The translations under genes were made by a program, and so were the position numbers. This document shows, piece by piece, positions 18,054-25,700 of a stretch of 46,992 bases of DNA; the first letter of the stretch is position 1; each line of letters begins with the position of its first letter. The notes under the pieces are model-generated. The model made no database searches, was not told the DNA's origin, and saw only the letters and a program-made list of their open reading frames with translations. This DNA is from DAOOOW01 sp035387885 (lineage in GTDB: Bacteria > Patescibacteriota > Patescibacteriia > UBA2196): the NCBI GenBank assembly GCA_035387885.1, contig DAOOOW010000006.1, positions 1 through 46,992 of the forward strand. The letters are read 5' to 3'.

Positions 18054-18578
18054 ATGCACAAAAACAAAATTTTTATTATCTTAACTTTATTGGGCTTGAG
18101 TGTTATGTCTCGCCTCATAGACCATGCGCCCAATTTTGTACCTCTAGCTGCAGTGGCTATGGCAGCCAGTTTGTGTTTAAATAAAAAATGGTCAATAATA
18201 TTACCACTTGGTGCTCTATTTATTTCTGATTTAATGCTTGATTTTTATGATTGGAAACTCATGATGGTAGTTTATGGTTCTTTTGCGGTCATTGGTATCT
18301 TGAGTTGGTGGCTTAAAAAACATCAAGGTTGGTTGAATATATTAGCCACCAGTTTGGTGGGTTCAATTTTTTTCTTTTTTTCCACCAACACAGCAGTTTG
18401 GCTCTTTAGTACTTGGTATCCGAAAACATTTTCTGGCTTAATCTTAAGTTTAGAAATGGGTTTGCCTTTTTTTAGAAATACTTTAATGGCTGATTTATTT
18501 TATACTACAATTTTATGTGGCAGTATAATATTAATTAGAGAAATTAAACACAGAAAAAAAATAGTCGCACTCTCTTAA
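18054..18578 (+). CDS. Small polytopic membrane protein, DUF6580/ECF S-component-like
   Basis: 174 residues, with about five or six membrane helices and short loops. The motifs SRLIDHAPNFVPLAAVAM near the N-terminus and LPLGALFISDLMLDFY in the second third match my memory of the DUF6580 family, whose fold resembles substrate-binding (S) components of ECF transporters. The pairing with the DUF4430 gene immediately upstream fits a small uptake unit, although no ATPase component is visible in this window. The gene ends 6 bases before mnmA, so the three are probably co-transcribed. The substrate is unknown. Confidence 0.75.
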   Translation: MHKNKIFIILTLLGLSVMSRLIDHAPNFVPLAAVAMAASLCLNKKWSIILPLGALFISDLMLDFYDWKLMMVVYGSFAVIGILSWWLKKHQGWLNILATSLVGSIFFFFSTNTAVWLFSTWYPKTFSGLILSLEMGLPFFRNTLMADLFYTTILCGSIILIREIKHRKKIVALS

Positions 18579-18583
18579 ATTTT

Positions 18584-19732
18584 ATGTCTAAAAAAATATT
18601 GGTAGCTATGTCTGGCGGAGTAGATTCTACTGTAGCGGCAAAAATTCTTAAAGATCAAGGCCATGAAGTGGTCGGGGTCTTTTTAAAATTCTGGCATGAA
18701 GACGAACAAACAAAATCAGCTAATGAATGTTGTTCTCCCCAATCTTTTTTAGATGCCAAACGGGTGTGCGCCAAAATAAATATTCCGCTCTACACTTTAA
18801 ATTATAATGATATTTTTAAAAACGAAGTGGTGGACTATTTTTTAGACAGTTATAACTCCAATAAGACGCCCAGCCCTTGTTTGATTTGTAATAAAAAAGT
18901 TAAATTGGGCCAATTGATTAATTATGCCAAAAATTTAGGTTTTGATTACGTAGCCAGCGGTCATTATGCTCGTTTAAAATCAACCAATAAAACTATAAAA
19001 TTAATCACTGCCAAAGACATAAAAAAAAATCAGGCCTATTTTTTATCTTTATTAACTCAAGAAGAATTACCATATTTACTTTTTCCTTTAGGCAACTACA
19101 CCAAAAACCAAGTCAGGCAAATGGCTAAAAAATGGCAACTTGATGTTACTGAAAAAAAAGAAAGCCAAGAAGTTTGTTTCATTCACAGTTCCACCAAAGA
19201 ATTTTTACAAAAAAATTTAAAGCTTAAGTCTGGATTGATAAAAAATTTGCAAAGCGAAATTTTGGGTCAACACCAGGGTTTAGGTCTTTATACTTTGGGC
19301 CAAAGGCAGGGCATTAATATTGGTGGCAGAGGACCATATTATGTGCTTAAAAAAGATTCTTTAAACAATGATTTAATTGTAACTAATGATAAAAATGATC
19401 CGGCTTTATTTAGCAAAACAGCAACTATTAAAAATATTAATTGGCTAAGTGGTCATGAACCAAAATTGCCTTTAAAATGTTTGGCTCGTCATCGCTACCA
19501 AACAAAACTTGAGCGGGTGTGTATTGTTCCAATTGTCATTCCAGCGGAGTTAAAAGTTGCCACAACGGCAAGTTTTAACGGAATCCAGAAAAAAAATTAT
19601 AAAATCACTTTTAAAAACCCCGTCCGTGCCATTACACCCGGACAATTTATTGTCTTGTATAAACCCTGTGGAATTTTAGCCAAATTAAAAAATAATTATG
19701 AAGTTGTTGGGGCAGGGGAGATAGAGGAATAA
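18584..19732 (+). CDS. mnmA: tRNA-specific 2-thiouridylase MnmA
   Basis: 382 residues. MnmA makes the 2-thio group of uridine 34 in tRNA-Lys, -Glu and -Gln in the cytoplasm, using ATP and relayed sulfur. The PP-loop SGGVDST is at 9-15, the first catalytic Cys lies in PCLICN (about 97-102), GHYARL follows, the second catalytic Cys is in SQEVCFI (about 193-199), and the C-terminal barrel contains VRAITPGQ. The length is near the family norm, but residues about 317-335 are encoded by a palindromic repeat (19534..19588) with the hallmarks of the intergenic TGTCATTCC element, placed in a strand-connecting loop of the C-terminal domain. Active-site residues are intact, so the enzyme is probably functional. 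Confidence 0.95.
   Translation: MSKKILVAMSGGVDSTVAAKILKDQGHEVVGVFLKFWHEDEQTKSANECCSPQSFLDAKRVCAKINIPLYTLNYNDIFKNEVVDYFLDSYNSNKTPSPCLICNKKVKLGQLINYAKNLGFDYVASGHYARLKSTNKTIKLITAKDIKKNQAYFLSLLTQEELPYLLFPLGNYTKNQVRQMAKKWQLDVTEKKESQEVCFIHSSTKEFLQKNLKLKSGLIKNLQSEILGQHQGLGLYTLGQRQGINIGGRGPYYVLKKDSLNNDLIVTNDKNDPALFSKTATIKNINWLSGHEPKLPLKCLARHRYQTKLERVCIVPIVIPAELKVATTASFNGIQKKNYKITFKNPVRAITPGQFIVLYKPCGILAKLKNNYEVVGAGEIEE
19534..19588 (+). repeat. Palindromic repeat in frame inside mnmA
   Basis: The unit starts TGTCATTCCAGCG and ends GGAATCCAG followed by an A-run, as in the eno copy. Its middle is a nested near-perfect hairpin (GTTAAAAGTTGCC with GGCAAGTTTTAAC). It encodes VIPAELKVATTASFNGIQ. Confidence 0.7.
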
Positions 19733-19875
19733 ATATTTAATGACTAATCCCGAATGCTCGGGACTAATGTCTAATGAATAAAGCCAATCACTAATGTTTA
19801 ATATCAAGTGCTCGAGAATAATGACTAATAAATAATTATTAGTAGTTTTTTAAGAGAATAATAAATTTTTTAAAA
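19733..19875. other. Intergenic tandem-like repeats
   Basis: After mnmA, degenerate repeats of the type TAATGACTAAT / TAATGTCTAATG with CTCGGGA inserts fill the space to the minus-strand terminator. No reading frame or promoter was recognised. Confidence 0.4.
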
Positions 19876-19906
19876 TAAAAAGCTCCAGTGTAAATACACC
19901 GGAGCT
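19876..19906 (-). terminator. Rho-independent terminator, minus strand
   Basis: AGCTCC-A-GTGT pairs with ACAC-C-GGAGCT (19881-19906), and on the minus strand a T-run follows. It ends the 20849 to 19915 unit. Confidence 0.85.
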
Positions 19907-19914
19907 AAAATTAC

Positions 19915-20181
19915 TTACCACTCCTCTTCGGGTGTGGCACAATTTGGACAACTGCCCGTGGTAACATCTTCCCAATGTCCAAAAAAGAACCACCTTTTTC
20001 TCAATCCCCAGGAATAGGGATTTCTCATCCAGCGATTGCGCGGTAATGGTTTATGACATTCTGGACAATAAATGGTTAATTCTCCAGATTTATCATCGCC
20101 ACCATACATTGCAAGATCTTCGGCATATTTTTTTTTAAAATGTGATCTAAAAAACCATCTAAATATACGTCTTAAAAACAT
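19915..20181 (-). CDS. Small basic zinc-ribbon protein
   Basis: 88 residues. The first 25 are very basic and aromatic (MFLRRIFRWFFRSHFKKKY). Two CxxC pairs, CPECHK at about 39-42 and CPNCAT at about 78-81, form a probable treble-clef or zinc-ribbon site, separated by a Trp/Arg-rich stretch. An AGGAGG site lies 5 bases before the ATG, supporting this start. It follows the coiled-coil lipoprotein gene by 53 bases in the same unit and ends at a strong terminator. I do not recognise the family. An RNA-, DNA- or membrane-surface-binding role would be guesswork. Confidence 0.7.
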   Translation of the reverse strand: MFLRRIFRWFFRSHFKKKYAEDLAMYGGDDKSGELTIYCPECHKPLPRNRWMRNPYSWGLRKRWFFFGHWEDVTTGSCPNCATPEEEW

Positions 20182-20234
20182 TTTAACCTCCTAAATAAAA
20201 GTATGAGGAGCGAGGCGATATTTTATGCGGGCAT

Positions 20235-20849
20235 TCATCTTGCCGGTAAATTATCTATATCAGCGAATTCTTCATCATCTTCCCACATATCAATAGACAA
20301 CGAAGGAACTCCTTCTGAACCAGCACTGTTCGCTGCAATTTGTGGCTGGGTAGGTTTATTTGTATTTTTGCCTGTTTGGCTGGCACCAGTCAAAAGAGCA
20401 AGCGCAGAAGCTGGTATTTGCGGATACTTAGGGGCGGCCAAACTAACCAACAGATTTACATTATCCTGCAATTTTTGGTTCCTTTTTGAAGTTCTGTTTA
20501 AGGCAACAAAAACCCCAACTAACAAAATAATAAATACAGCGCCAGCGATTGCAATAATATAAGTGGAGCGCTCTTCGCTATATTTGTGACTTTCTGCTTG
20601 TGCTTTTAACAATTCTGCTCTGGATTTTATTTCCAGAATATTTCCGACAACTTTTAGGCTCTCTGTTTGAGCCTGCACAAGGGCTGCTCGGTTTTTAGCG
20701 GCCTGACCCCTGACAACTTCAAATTCGGCTTGCGCCTTAAGAAGATCTATCTGCTGGTTGGTTGTTGGTTTTTCATTTTTTGCACAACTAAAGAAAAAAA
20801 TAGTTGCCAACCAAGCCAGGACAAAAATCAATAACATCTGTCTTTTCAT
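20235..20849 (-). CDS. Lipoprotein with coiled coil and second membrane helix
   Basis: 204 residues from the ATG at 20849, chosen because GGAGG lies 5 bases upstream; an in-frame TTG at 20861 overlaps that site. The signal peptide ends in a lipobox-like FFSC (Cys about 22), so the mature N-terminus is likely lipid-modified. A charged helical region follows (about 30-90, Ala/Glu/Lys/Gln heptads, two LLKAQAE motifs), then a membrane helix (about 98-118, IIAIAGAVFIILLVGVFVAL) and a hydrophilic, Pro/Ala-rich C-terminus. Tethering at both ends of the coiled coil would form a loop on the outer face of the membrane. Family unknown. It heads the unit with the zinc-ribbon gene and has the TTGACA-type promoter at 20914. 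Confidence 0.75.
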   Translation of the reverse strand: MKRQMLLIFVLAWLATIFFFSCAKNEKPTTNQQIDLLKAQAEFEVVRGQAAKNRAALVQAQTESLKVVGNILEIKSRAELLKAQAESHKYSEERSTYIIAIAGAVFIILLVGVFVALNRTSKRNQKLQDNVNLLVSLAAPKYPQIPASALALLTGASQTGKNTNKPTQPQIAANSAGSEGVPSLSIDMWEDDEEFADIDNLPAR

Positions 20850-20913
20850 CTTCACCTCCAATACTAAATTGTTAATTTATTAAACATTTATTAATGTTTT
20901 TGTCGAATATTAT

Positions 20914-20942
20914 ATCTAATCAAATTATTAAATTTATGTCAA
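20914..20942 (-). promoter_or_regulatory. Promoter, minus strand, TTGACA-N17-TTAGAT
   Basis: Read on the minus strand: TTGACA (20942-20937), 17 bases, TTAGAT (20919-20914). It faces the lipoprotein gene starting at 20849. The -35 is perfect and the -10 is weak; a TATAAT lies slightly further downstream. Confidence 0.5.
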
Positions 20943-20956
20943 GGCGTGTTTAAAAT

Positions 20957-20988
20957 AAAAAAAATCCTGACGTGTGAAACGTCAGGAT
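20957..20988 (-). terminator. Rho-independent terminator, minus strand
   Basis: ATCCTGACG (20964-20972) and CGTCAGGAT (20980-20988) form a perfect 9-bp stem; on the minus strand an eight-base T-run follows. The stop codon of the 20982 gene lies within the stem. Confidence 0.9.
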
Positions 20989-22463
20989 CCATATTTGGCA
21001 GCATATGCTCTGCCTTTGTCCACATAGAGATTAATTAGACTGGAATTACGATTGTTCCAGGCCTTTTTTCCTTCACCAAACGGCCAAGTAGCAATGGCTG
21101 CTCGCCACAATTCTGTTTCATCGCTTTGAGCGTGTTTTTCTTTAAGTTTCTCATAACGTTTCTTTAGAGTTTTGGCTGCCTTAAAGACAGCTTTTTTTGA
21201 AAGTCGATCATCAATACTACTGACTACAAAATATTTTATCCAATCAAGAAAATAGTCAGGCAAAGGACTGCCAATTTGCAAACCACAGATCATAGCTAAA
21301 TGTCTGGTCCTTTTCCATTCCAAAGTTGAAGAGTATTTGTCACCGTCCATAAAATGCTGACTACGGCCAGTAACTCGCATATCTTCACCACCATGTGGAC
21401 TTTGATATTGGAGTGGTCCAGCTGCTATTTCTCCTCTTCTGCCTGGCGGAATTGCCAATCTGCCACCACCCGATTCTTGAGAAACAACCCCAGCTAAAAC
21501 CCAAAGTGGAATGTCTTCTTGTTCAGCTGCCTGTATTACCCAAGTGCTTAGATTACCGCCAGACATGGGTGGATTCCATCTTTGTCCACGGGCAACTAGC
21601 ATATTTTCCGCCCGCTCTTTTTTATCAGTAAAAATTTTGACAATAGGATCAACAAAAATAATATCCTGATCGGTTATAAAATTAAAAATTGGTGACAAAA
21701 GATTAAAGACATTGATGACAATCAATAATCCACCATAAAGAATTATTTTACCAAAGCGAATTGTTTTGAACCAATCCAAAATATTGGTTATGGTGCTTAT
21801 GGAAGAAAATTTAGAATCTCTATTTTTATCGTTACGCATTTGTTTCATCTTAAATTTCAAATACCAAATCAGAAGAAAAATAACCAAGCCATTATACAAG
21901 GCCGTGGCTACATAAGAAGTGGCGTCATTAACGCCTGTTTCATTAAAAATTAGACATGCAATGTGTTCATATAGAAAAAAGAATGGCAAAAGAAAAATAA
22001 ACCAGGCCAAAAAAGTTTTTTTGTGTTTTGGTCTTTTGCTTGATTTTTCCTGATATTCATATCTTTTTTGTTGCCGACGATTTTCTCTTTTTCTTTGAAA
22101 ATTTCTTGCGCTACTTGTCACAGCTTGGATTACATTATAGCAACCAGTGATCAGCCAAGTGGCTGTGGCTACTGGCATTGGAGTGGACAGAGAAATGATG
22201 TTAAAACTTTTTAAAACTCCTTGAATGATTTGCACTAGGCCACCAAAAATTCCGATTCTGCTTTTATAAAAAGCAAAAATCAAAATAGCGCCGATGGTCA
22301 ACCAAACAAAGGTTAAAAGTTTCAAATCTTTTTGGGCCAAGCCAAAAGAAATATTTTTAGCCATAAGCCAAGCGATTAAGGCTGGCAAATAGCCGCTGGC
22401 GTCAATAACAATAGAGTAGAGTAATTTCTTACCCATACTCATTTTTGTTTTATATGAGCTCAT
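20982..22463 (-). CDS. Polytopic membrane protein with C-terminal SLT-like lytic transglycosylase domain
   Basis: 493 residues. Residues 1-295 hold about seven hydrophobic segments with a basic Arg/Lys/Gln-rich loop near 120-150. Residues about 305-493 look like a soluble lytic transglycosylase (SLT/goose-lysozyme fold): LWVLAGVVSQESGGG gives the catalytic Glu in the usual QESGG setting, AAGPLQYQSP corresponds to the GLMQ-type motif, and IATWPFGEG lies where the family has its AYNxG motif. Such enzymes cleave peptidoglycan between MurNAc and GlcNAc; several secretion and conjugation systems use one to open the wall. Fusion to a polytopic N-terminus is unusual. The start overlaps the stop of the upstream small gene (ATGA), so the two are translationally coupled. 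TGA is the stop codon. Confidence 0.85.
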   Translation of the reverse strand: MSSYKTKMSMGKKLLYSIVIDASGYLPALIAWLMAKNISFGLAQKDLKLLTFVWLTIGAILIFAFYKSRIGIFGGLVQIIQGVLKSFNIISLSTPMPVATATWLITGCYNVIQAVTSSARNFQRKRENRRQQKRYEYQEKSSKRPKHKKTFLAWFIFLLPFFFLYEHIACLIFNETGVNDATSYVATALYNGLVIFLLIWYLKFKMKQMRNDKNRDSKFSSISTITNILDWFKTIRFGKIILYGGLLIVINVFNLLSPIFNFITDQDIIFVDPIVKIFTDKKERAENMLVARGQRWNPPMSGGNLSTWVIQAAEQEDIPLWVLAGVVSQESGGGRLAIPPGRRGEIAAGPLQYQSPHGGEDMRVTGRSQHFMDGDKYSSTLEWKRTRHLAMICGLQIGSPLPDYFLDWIKYFVVSSIDDRLSKKAVFKAAKTLKKRYEKLKEKHAQSDETELWRAAIATWPFGEGKKAWNNRNSSLINLYVDKGRAYAAKYGS

Positions 22464-22699
22464 CCCTGACCCCGCTTAATAAATTTATCGTCCATGCCCC
22501 AAGACATTTTTTTCGATCTTATAAAATTGCTTAAAATAGAATAAGCAATCATTCCCACAAAACTTTCAGCTGGGTCTGCTATCTGTCCGACGCCAGTAGC
22601 GTCATCTAGCCAGATAATAATACAGAATGCTACCGCCGCCAAAACTTTGAAAGATTTCAGAAAAAACACAAATATTTTATGTCTTGTTGTTGCTTGCAT
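22460..22699 (-). CDS. Small membrane protein coupled to the SLT-domain gene
   Basis: 79 residues with two hydrophobic stretches (about 8-28 and 46-60) separated by DDATGVGQIADPAE, and a basic C-terminus. GGAG precedes the ATG by 8 bases. It is first in a two-gene unit, overlapping the transglycosylase fusion by four bases. Small two-helix proteins next to wall-opening enzymes can be pilin-like or holin-like; the sequence does not let me choose. The promoter is at 22745..22773. Confidence 0.7.
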   Translation of the reverse strand: MQATTRHKIFVFFLKSFKVLAAVAFCIIIWLDDATGVGQIADPAESFVGMIAYSILSNFIRSKKMSWGMDDKFIKRGQG

Positions 22700-22744
22700 G
22701 GTATTTACTCCTGGTTATTGGATTGTTAAAAAACGTAATATTAA

Positions 22745-22773
22745 ACCTTAGGATATTATTGGTTTTTTGTCAA
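22745..22773 (-). promoter_or_regulatory. Promoter, minus strand, TTGACA-N17-TAAGGT
   Basis: On the minus strand: TTGACA (22773-22768), 17 bases, TAAGGT (22750-22745). Its -35 is part of the palindrome TTGTCAAGACTTGACAA, sharing that palindrome with the divergent promoter at 22777. Confidence 0.65.
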
Positions 22774-22776
22774 GAC

Positions 22777-22805
22777 TTGACAAGATTTTTAATCTGTTTT
22801 AAGTT
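22777..22805 (+). promoter_or_regulatory. Promoter TTGACA-N17-TAAGTT
   Basis: TTGACA (22777-22782), 17 bases, TAAGTT (22800-22805), driving the gene at 22865. It is arranged back to back with the minus-strand promoter at 22745..22773; only three bases separate the two -35 boxes. Confidence 0.65.
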
Positions 22806-22864
22806 TAAGCATTACTGAATTGTAATTAATGTCTTTAACAACATAAAGTGTGGAGGAAAAAACA

Positions 22865-23986
22865 ATGTCACAACAAGACGAAAGAATTATAGGTGCTCTG
22901 TTGAATAGCGACAGGGGTGGCAATGGGAATGGTCAGCACTCTTTTCAGGCTGTGGATGACGAGGAACAGCAATCACATGAAAGGTCTGCTGCACCACAAA
23001 CTAGAACACGCCCCGGCCCCGGTGAAGGTAAGTACGACTATGTATATCGCGAAGCCTTGAATGGTATATCACAACCCAATGCGGTTGACGATCCAATAGA
23101 AGGTATCGCCAGAGATTTTTTGCAAAGTAACGTCAGTGCTAATGAACTTCATCATCATGGAGCAATTGCTCAAGACCGTCTTGAAAAAACTAACCGTGTT
23201 TTGGGCATAGCTCGTGATCATGCAAAAGAAATAGAGACTAATGGACGGAAAACGATAGCGGATTTAGAAAATTCTTACACAGTAAAAAATAGCCAACTGA
23301 CAGAAATAGGTGCTGCCGCTGATAGTGCTTTTGATCTCTTTTTTTGGGGAGAAAAATTTTGGTCTTTAAAACAAGGTAGCCCTCTTGGTAAAATGGCCTT
23401 TCTCGTCGGTACCCTGATGACCATTGGCACTTTTATTTATATGGCCTATATGGCTACACCCAACGCGCCTATTGGTGTCCGAATCGTCATCCAACTATTA
23501 TTTTTTCTTACAGCATTAACACTTTCTTACAGAAGAATTACTGGCACAAAGAATGATTTTTCTAAAAAGGCCTTAAAAAAAGAAACCACCACTTTTTTGT
23601 CTATTGCTGTTATGATTTTTGATATCTTTAGTGAATTTGTTCTTATACCTTTATTATTGTCAAAAGCATTACCCGGTGAATCTTACAATGCCTTGGGCGG
23701 ATGGCTTGGTATAGGGGCATTTATCTTTGCTGTAGAGATTACCTTATTTATTGAAGTCAATACAGCCGCCGGAAGAGCCTTTGTACATTATAACGATGCT
23801 GTTAAATTTATGAATAATGTTTTAATAGAAATTGAGGAAATCAAAAGAACAATTAAACTTGAGATAAACACTGTTAAAACACAAGTCAAAGAACTGTTTG
23901 TCAAGATTATTGAATATGGAAAAAGCTGCATTCAAAGTGCCACAGATTTGACAAGAGATGTCAAGGTTTCAACCACTACCATTTAA
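22865..23986 (+). CDS. Polytopic membrane protein with long helical cytoplasmic arms
   Basis: 373 residues from the ATG at 22865; the in-frame GTG at 22850 overlaps the GGAGG site and is unlikely. Residues 1-60 are polar and probably disordered (Gly/Asn/Gln/Arg). Residues 60-155 are predicted helical and charged. Four membrane helices follow (about 175-195, 202-220, 240-265, 272-297), and the C-terminus (305-373) is another charged helix (IEIEEIKRTIKLEINTVKTQ). With both ends on the same side this would form a helical bundle at the membrane surface. No family was recognised. It has a strong promoter and terminator of its own and stands alone between divergent units. Confidence 0.75.
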   Translation: MSQQDERIIGALLNSDRGGNGNGQHSFQAVDDEEQQSHERSAAPQTRTRPGPGEGKYDYVYREALNGISQPNAVDDPIEGIARDFLQSNVSANELHHHGAIAQDRLEKTNRVLGIARDHAKEIETNGRKTIADLENSYTVKNSQLTEIGAAADSAFDLFFWGEKFWSLKQGSPLGKMAFLVGTLMTIGTFIYMAYMATPNAPIGVRIVIQLLFFLTALTLSYRRITGTKNDFSKKALKKETTTFLSIAVMIFDIFSEFVLIPLLLSKALPGESYNALGGWLGIGAFIFAVEITLFIEVNTAAGRAFVHYNDAVKFMNNVLIEIEEIKRTIKLEINTVKTQVKELFVKIIEYGKSCIQSATDLTRDVKVSTTTI

Positions 23987-23993
23987 CGACATT

Positions 23994-24021
23994 GCCCCCC
24001 ATTTATTGGGGGGCTTTTTTT
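23994..24021 (+). terminator. Rho-independent terminator
   Basis: GCCCCCC (23994-24000), a 7-base loop, GGGGGGC (24008-24014) and seven T. It ends the 22865 gene. Confidence 0.95.
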
Positions 24022-24069
24022 GTCTAAAATTTTTTTTGTAAATAAAGGATTTTTTATTTGAGGAGAAAT

Positions 24070-24095
24070 AAAAACCCCCGGAAAAAATCCGGGGG
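24070..24095 (-). terminator. Rho-independent terminator, minus strand
   Basis: CCCCCGGA (24075-24082) pairs with TCCGGGGG (24088-24095); on the minus strand TTTTTATTT follows. It ends the 24905 gene and converges with the terminator at 23994. Confidence 0.9.
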
Positions 24096-24104
24096 GTGAT
24101 AAAA

Positions 24105-24905
24105 TCACACTTGAATTTGAGTACCTCTGGTCACATCTTCTTGAGAAACAATGTCTATTTCATACTGAGCAATAGCTCTTGAAATAGCAAAACGTATTTC
24201 CTCAAGAGAGTAATCTATTATTTTTTTTATAATGTATGAAAAAATTATCGTAATGCCCAAGATAACTGCTATGAAATAAACAATGGCATACCAGGGCAGA
24301 GAAATATTTTGCCATAAATTTGTAAATTTAGCCACATACAACATTATCACCACAAAACTCATAAAAATTCCCAAAAGAAACCAAAATTTTTCCATTAAAC
24401 CTAAAAAATAATAATATCTATTAGCTTCCCTGGAATCTGCCAAAATCTTTTTAAAAATTTCGGCTTTTTTAAAATCTTTGCCAGTTTCGACATTAAAACC
24501 TGCTTTTTTAGCCAATTGCATTAAAGTGCTAACGGCCATTTTTCTCTTGGTCATACCGATTTTGGCTGGTCCAATAAAAAACACTGGTATTAAAAGTAAC
24601 ATAAACCAATTGGTAAAGAGAAATTGATAATATACTGACAAAAAATTAAAAGCCTCGCCAGCATCTTGGTAATAAGCTCCATTTCCTAATCCCAAAATAA
24701 GCGGCAAAACTATTAAAACTACGATTGTTTCCCAAATTAACCATTTATAAGTTCGCTTTTTTATCTCAGTAAGAGATTCATCAATAGTGACATTATATTC
24801 TTCGTCTGGCACCTCTTCCGCCACAGCTGGTTGATGCCCTGGTTTTTCTGCATTTACAGTAGACGAATCTTCGTTATTTACGGCCCTTTTGAAAAATCTT
24901 TTCAT
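24105..24905 (-). CDS. Membrane protein with four helices, unknown
   Basis: 266 residues. A hydrophilic N-terminus (about 1-50, Asp/Glu-rich) leads to four hydrophobic segments (about 53-73, 93-113, 165-187, 200-225) with a Lys-rich cytoplasmic-type loop between the second and third (KIGMTKRKMAVSTLMQL, about 118-155). It ends in a charged helix with an acidic tail. The general plan, two pairs of helices with charged helical arms, resembles the neighbouring 22865 protein, though I see no clear sequence match. AGGAGG lies 9 bases before the ATG. Its promoter is back to back with that of the 25107 gene. Function unknown. Confidence 0.75.
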   Translation of the reverse strand: MKRFFKRAVNNEDSSTVNAEKPGHQPAVAEEVPDEEYNVTIDESLTEIKKRTYKWLIWETIVVLIVLPLILGLGNGAYYQDAGEAFNFLSVYYQFLFTNWFMLLLIPVFFIGPAKIGMTKRKMAVSTLMQLAKKAGFNVETGKDFKKAEIFKKILADSREANRYYYFLGLMEKFWFLLGIFMSFVVIMLYVAKFTNLWQNISLPWYAIVYFIAVILGITIIFSYIIKKIIDYSLEEIRFAISRAIAQYEIDIVSQEDVTRGTQIQV

Positions 24906-24981
24906 CTTAATTTTCCTCCTGATATAAAAATTATTGTAAATGTTGACTAAGTTGACTAAAGTGCCTTTGAGTTAATAATTT

Positions 24982-25010
24982 AACCTACTAAATATTCAGT
25001 TTTATGTCAA
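24982..25010 (-). promoter_or_regulatory. Promoter, minus strand, TTGACA-N17-TAGGTT
   Basis: On the minus strand: TTGACA (25010-25005), 17 bases, TAGGTT (24987-24982). It shares the palindrome TGTCAAGTCTTGACA with the divergent promoter at 25014. Confidence 0.65.
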
Positions 25011-25013
25011 GTC

Positions 25014-25043
25014 TTGACAAAATTTAAGCCTTTGTGCTAAGGT
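25014..25043 (+). promoter_or_regulatory. Promoter TTGACA-N18-TAAGGT
   Basis: TTGACA (25014-25019), 18 bases, TAAGGT (25038-25043), followed by a leader of about 55 bases to the SD-led gene at 25107. It mirrors the arrangement at 22745..22805. Confidence 0.65.
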
Positions 25044-25106
25044 TTTATATTAAACCGAAACCCAAATTAATAACTCTTTACCAAACCAAAAAGAAGGAGA
25101 AACACC

Positions 25107-25688
25107 ATGAAACTTCGCCGGAACGTTATTCACAAAATCGCCATGCTTCTTGTGCTGGCGATGTCGCCCATGTTTATCAATTCAGATTGCAATAAGAAAA
25201 AAGATGACGCCAATCTACCTCCGCCCAAACCGGCGAAGACTTCCCCGACACCTCAAGAAATTGAATGGGGAGTTATTGACGAATATTTGGATGACGTGGG
25301 ATGTACGGACGCCAAAAAACATCTTATCCCTTTTTACTATGATACGCACGGCGATCGTCTGCAGGCACAATGCACAAAATCGCAAAGAGTTTTGGTAAGT
25401 AAGGACGGGTGTGAAGTCTTTATTATTGATAAAAATGATAAAGACCACATCTGGTATCACTATTATAATCGCTCTAGTTCTAAGAAATCAAGAGCGAGAA
25501 TAGCGGCAGAAGTAACCACAAATAAACTTAAAAAATATACAATCCAAAAATTCATTGAGTCCCTACCAAGGTATTATGAAAAAAGGCTTAATGAAGATAT
25601 GGATAAATATGAACAGAAAGAATCTGATGAAAGTGATTTATATTCTTCATCTCCCGAACAAGGTGATGATATGGACGAAGATGAATAG
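25107..25688 (+). CDS. Exported small protein, possible atypical lipoprotein
   Basis: 193 residues. A basic N-terminus (MKLRRN) and hydrophobic core (about 10-24) are followed by FINSDC with Cys at 28. The position is right for a lipoprotein, but Asp before the Cys departs from the usual lipobox, so signal peptidase I cleavage is also possible. A Lys/Pro linker leads to a domain of about 110 residues with two further Cys (VGCTDAKKH, DGCEVFIID) that may pair, then a C-terminal acidic tail (YEQKESDESDLY, EDE). AAGGAG lies 7 bases before the ATG. The next lipoprotein gene starts 12 bases downstream. Family unknown. Confidence 0.7.
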   Translation: MKLRRNVIHKIAMLLVLAMSPMFINSDCNKKKDDANLPPPKPAKTSPTPQEIEWGVIDEYLDDVGCTDAKKHLIPFYYDTHGDRLQAQCTKSQRVLVSKDGCEVFIIDKNDKDHIWYHYYNRSSSKKSRARIAAEVTTNKLKKYTIQKFIESLPRYYEKRLNEDMDKYEQKESDESDLYSSSPEQGDDMDEDE

Positions 25689-25700
25689 AGGAGGCATACA

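Noticed and set aside
20203..20562. Plus-strand frame of 119 codons
   Set aside because: It is antisense to the coiled-coil lipoprotein gene, which has lipobox, SD site, promoter and terminator.
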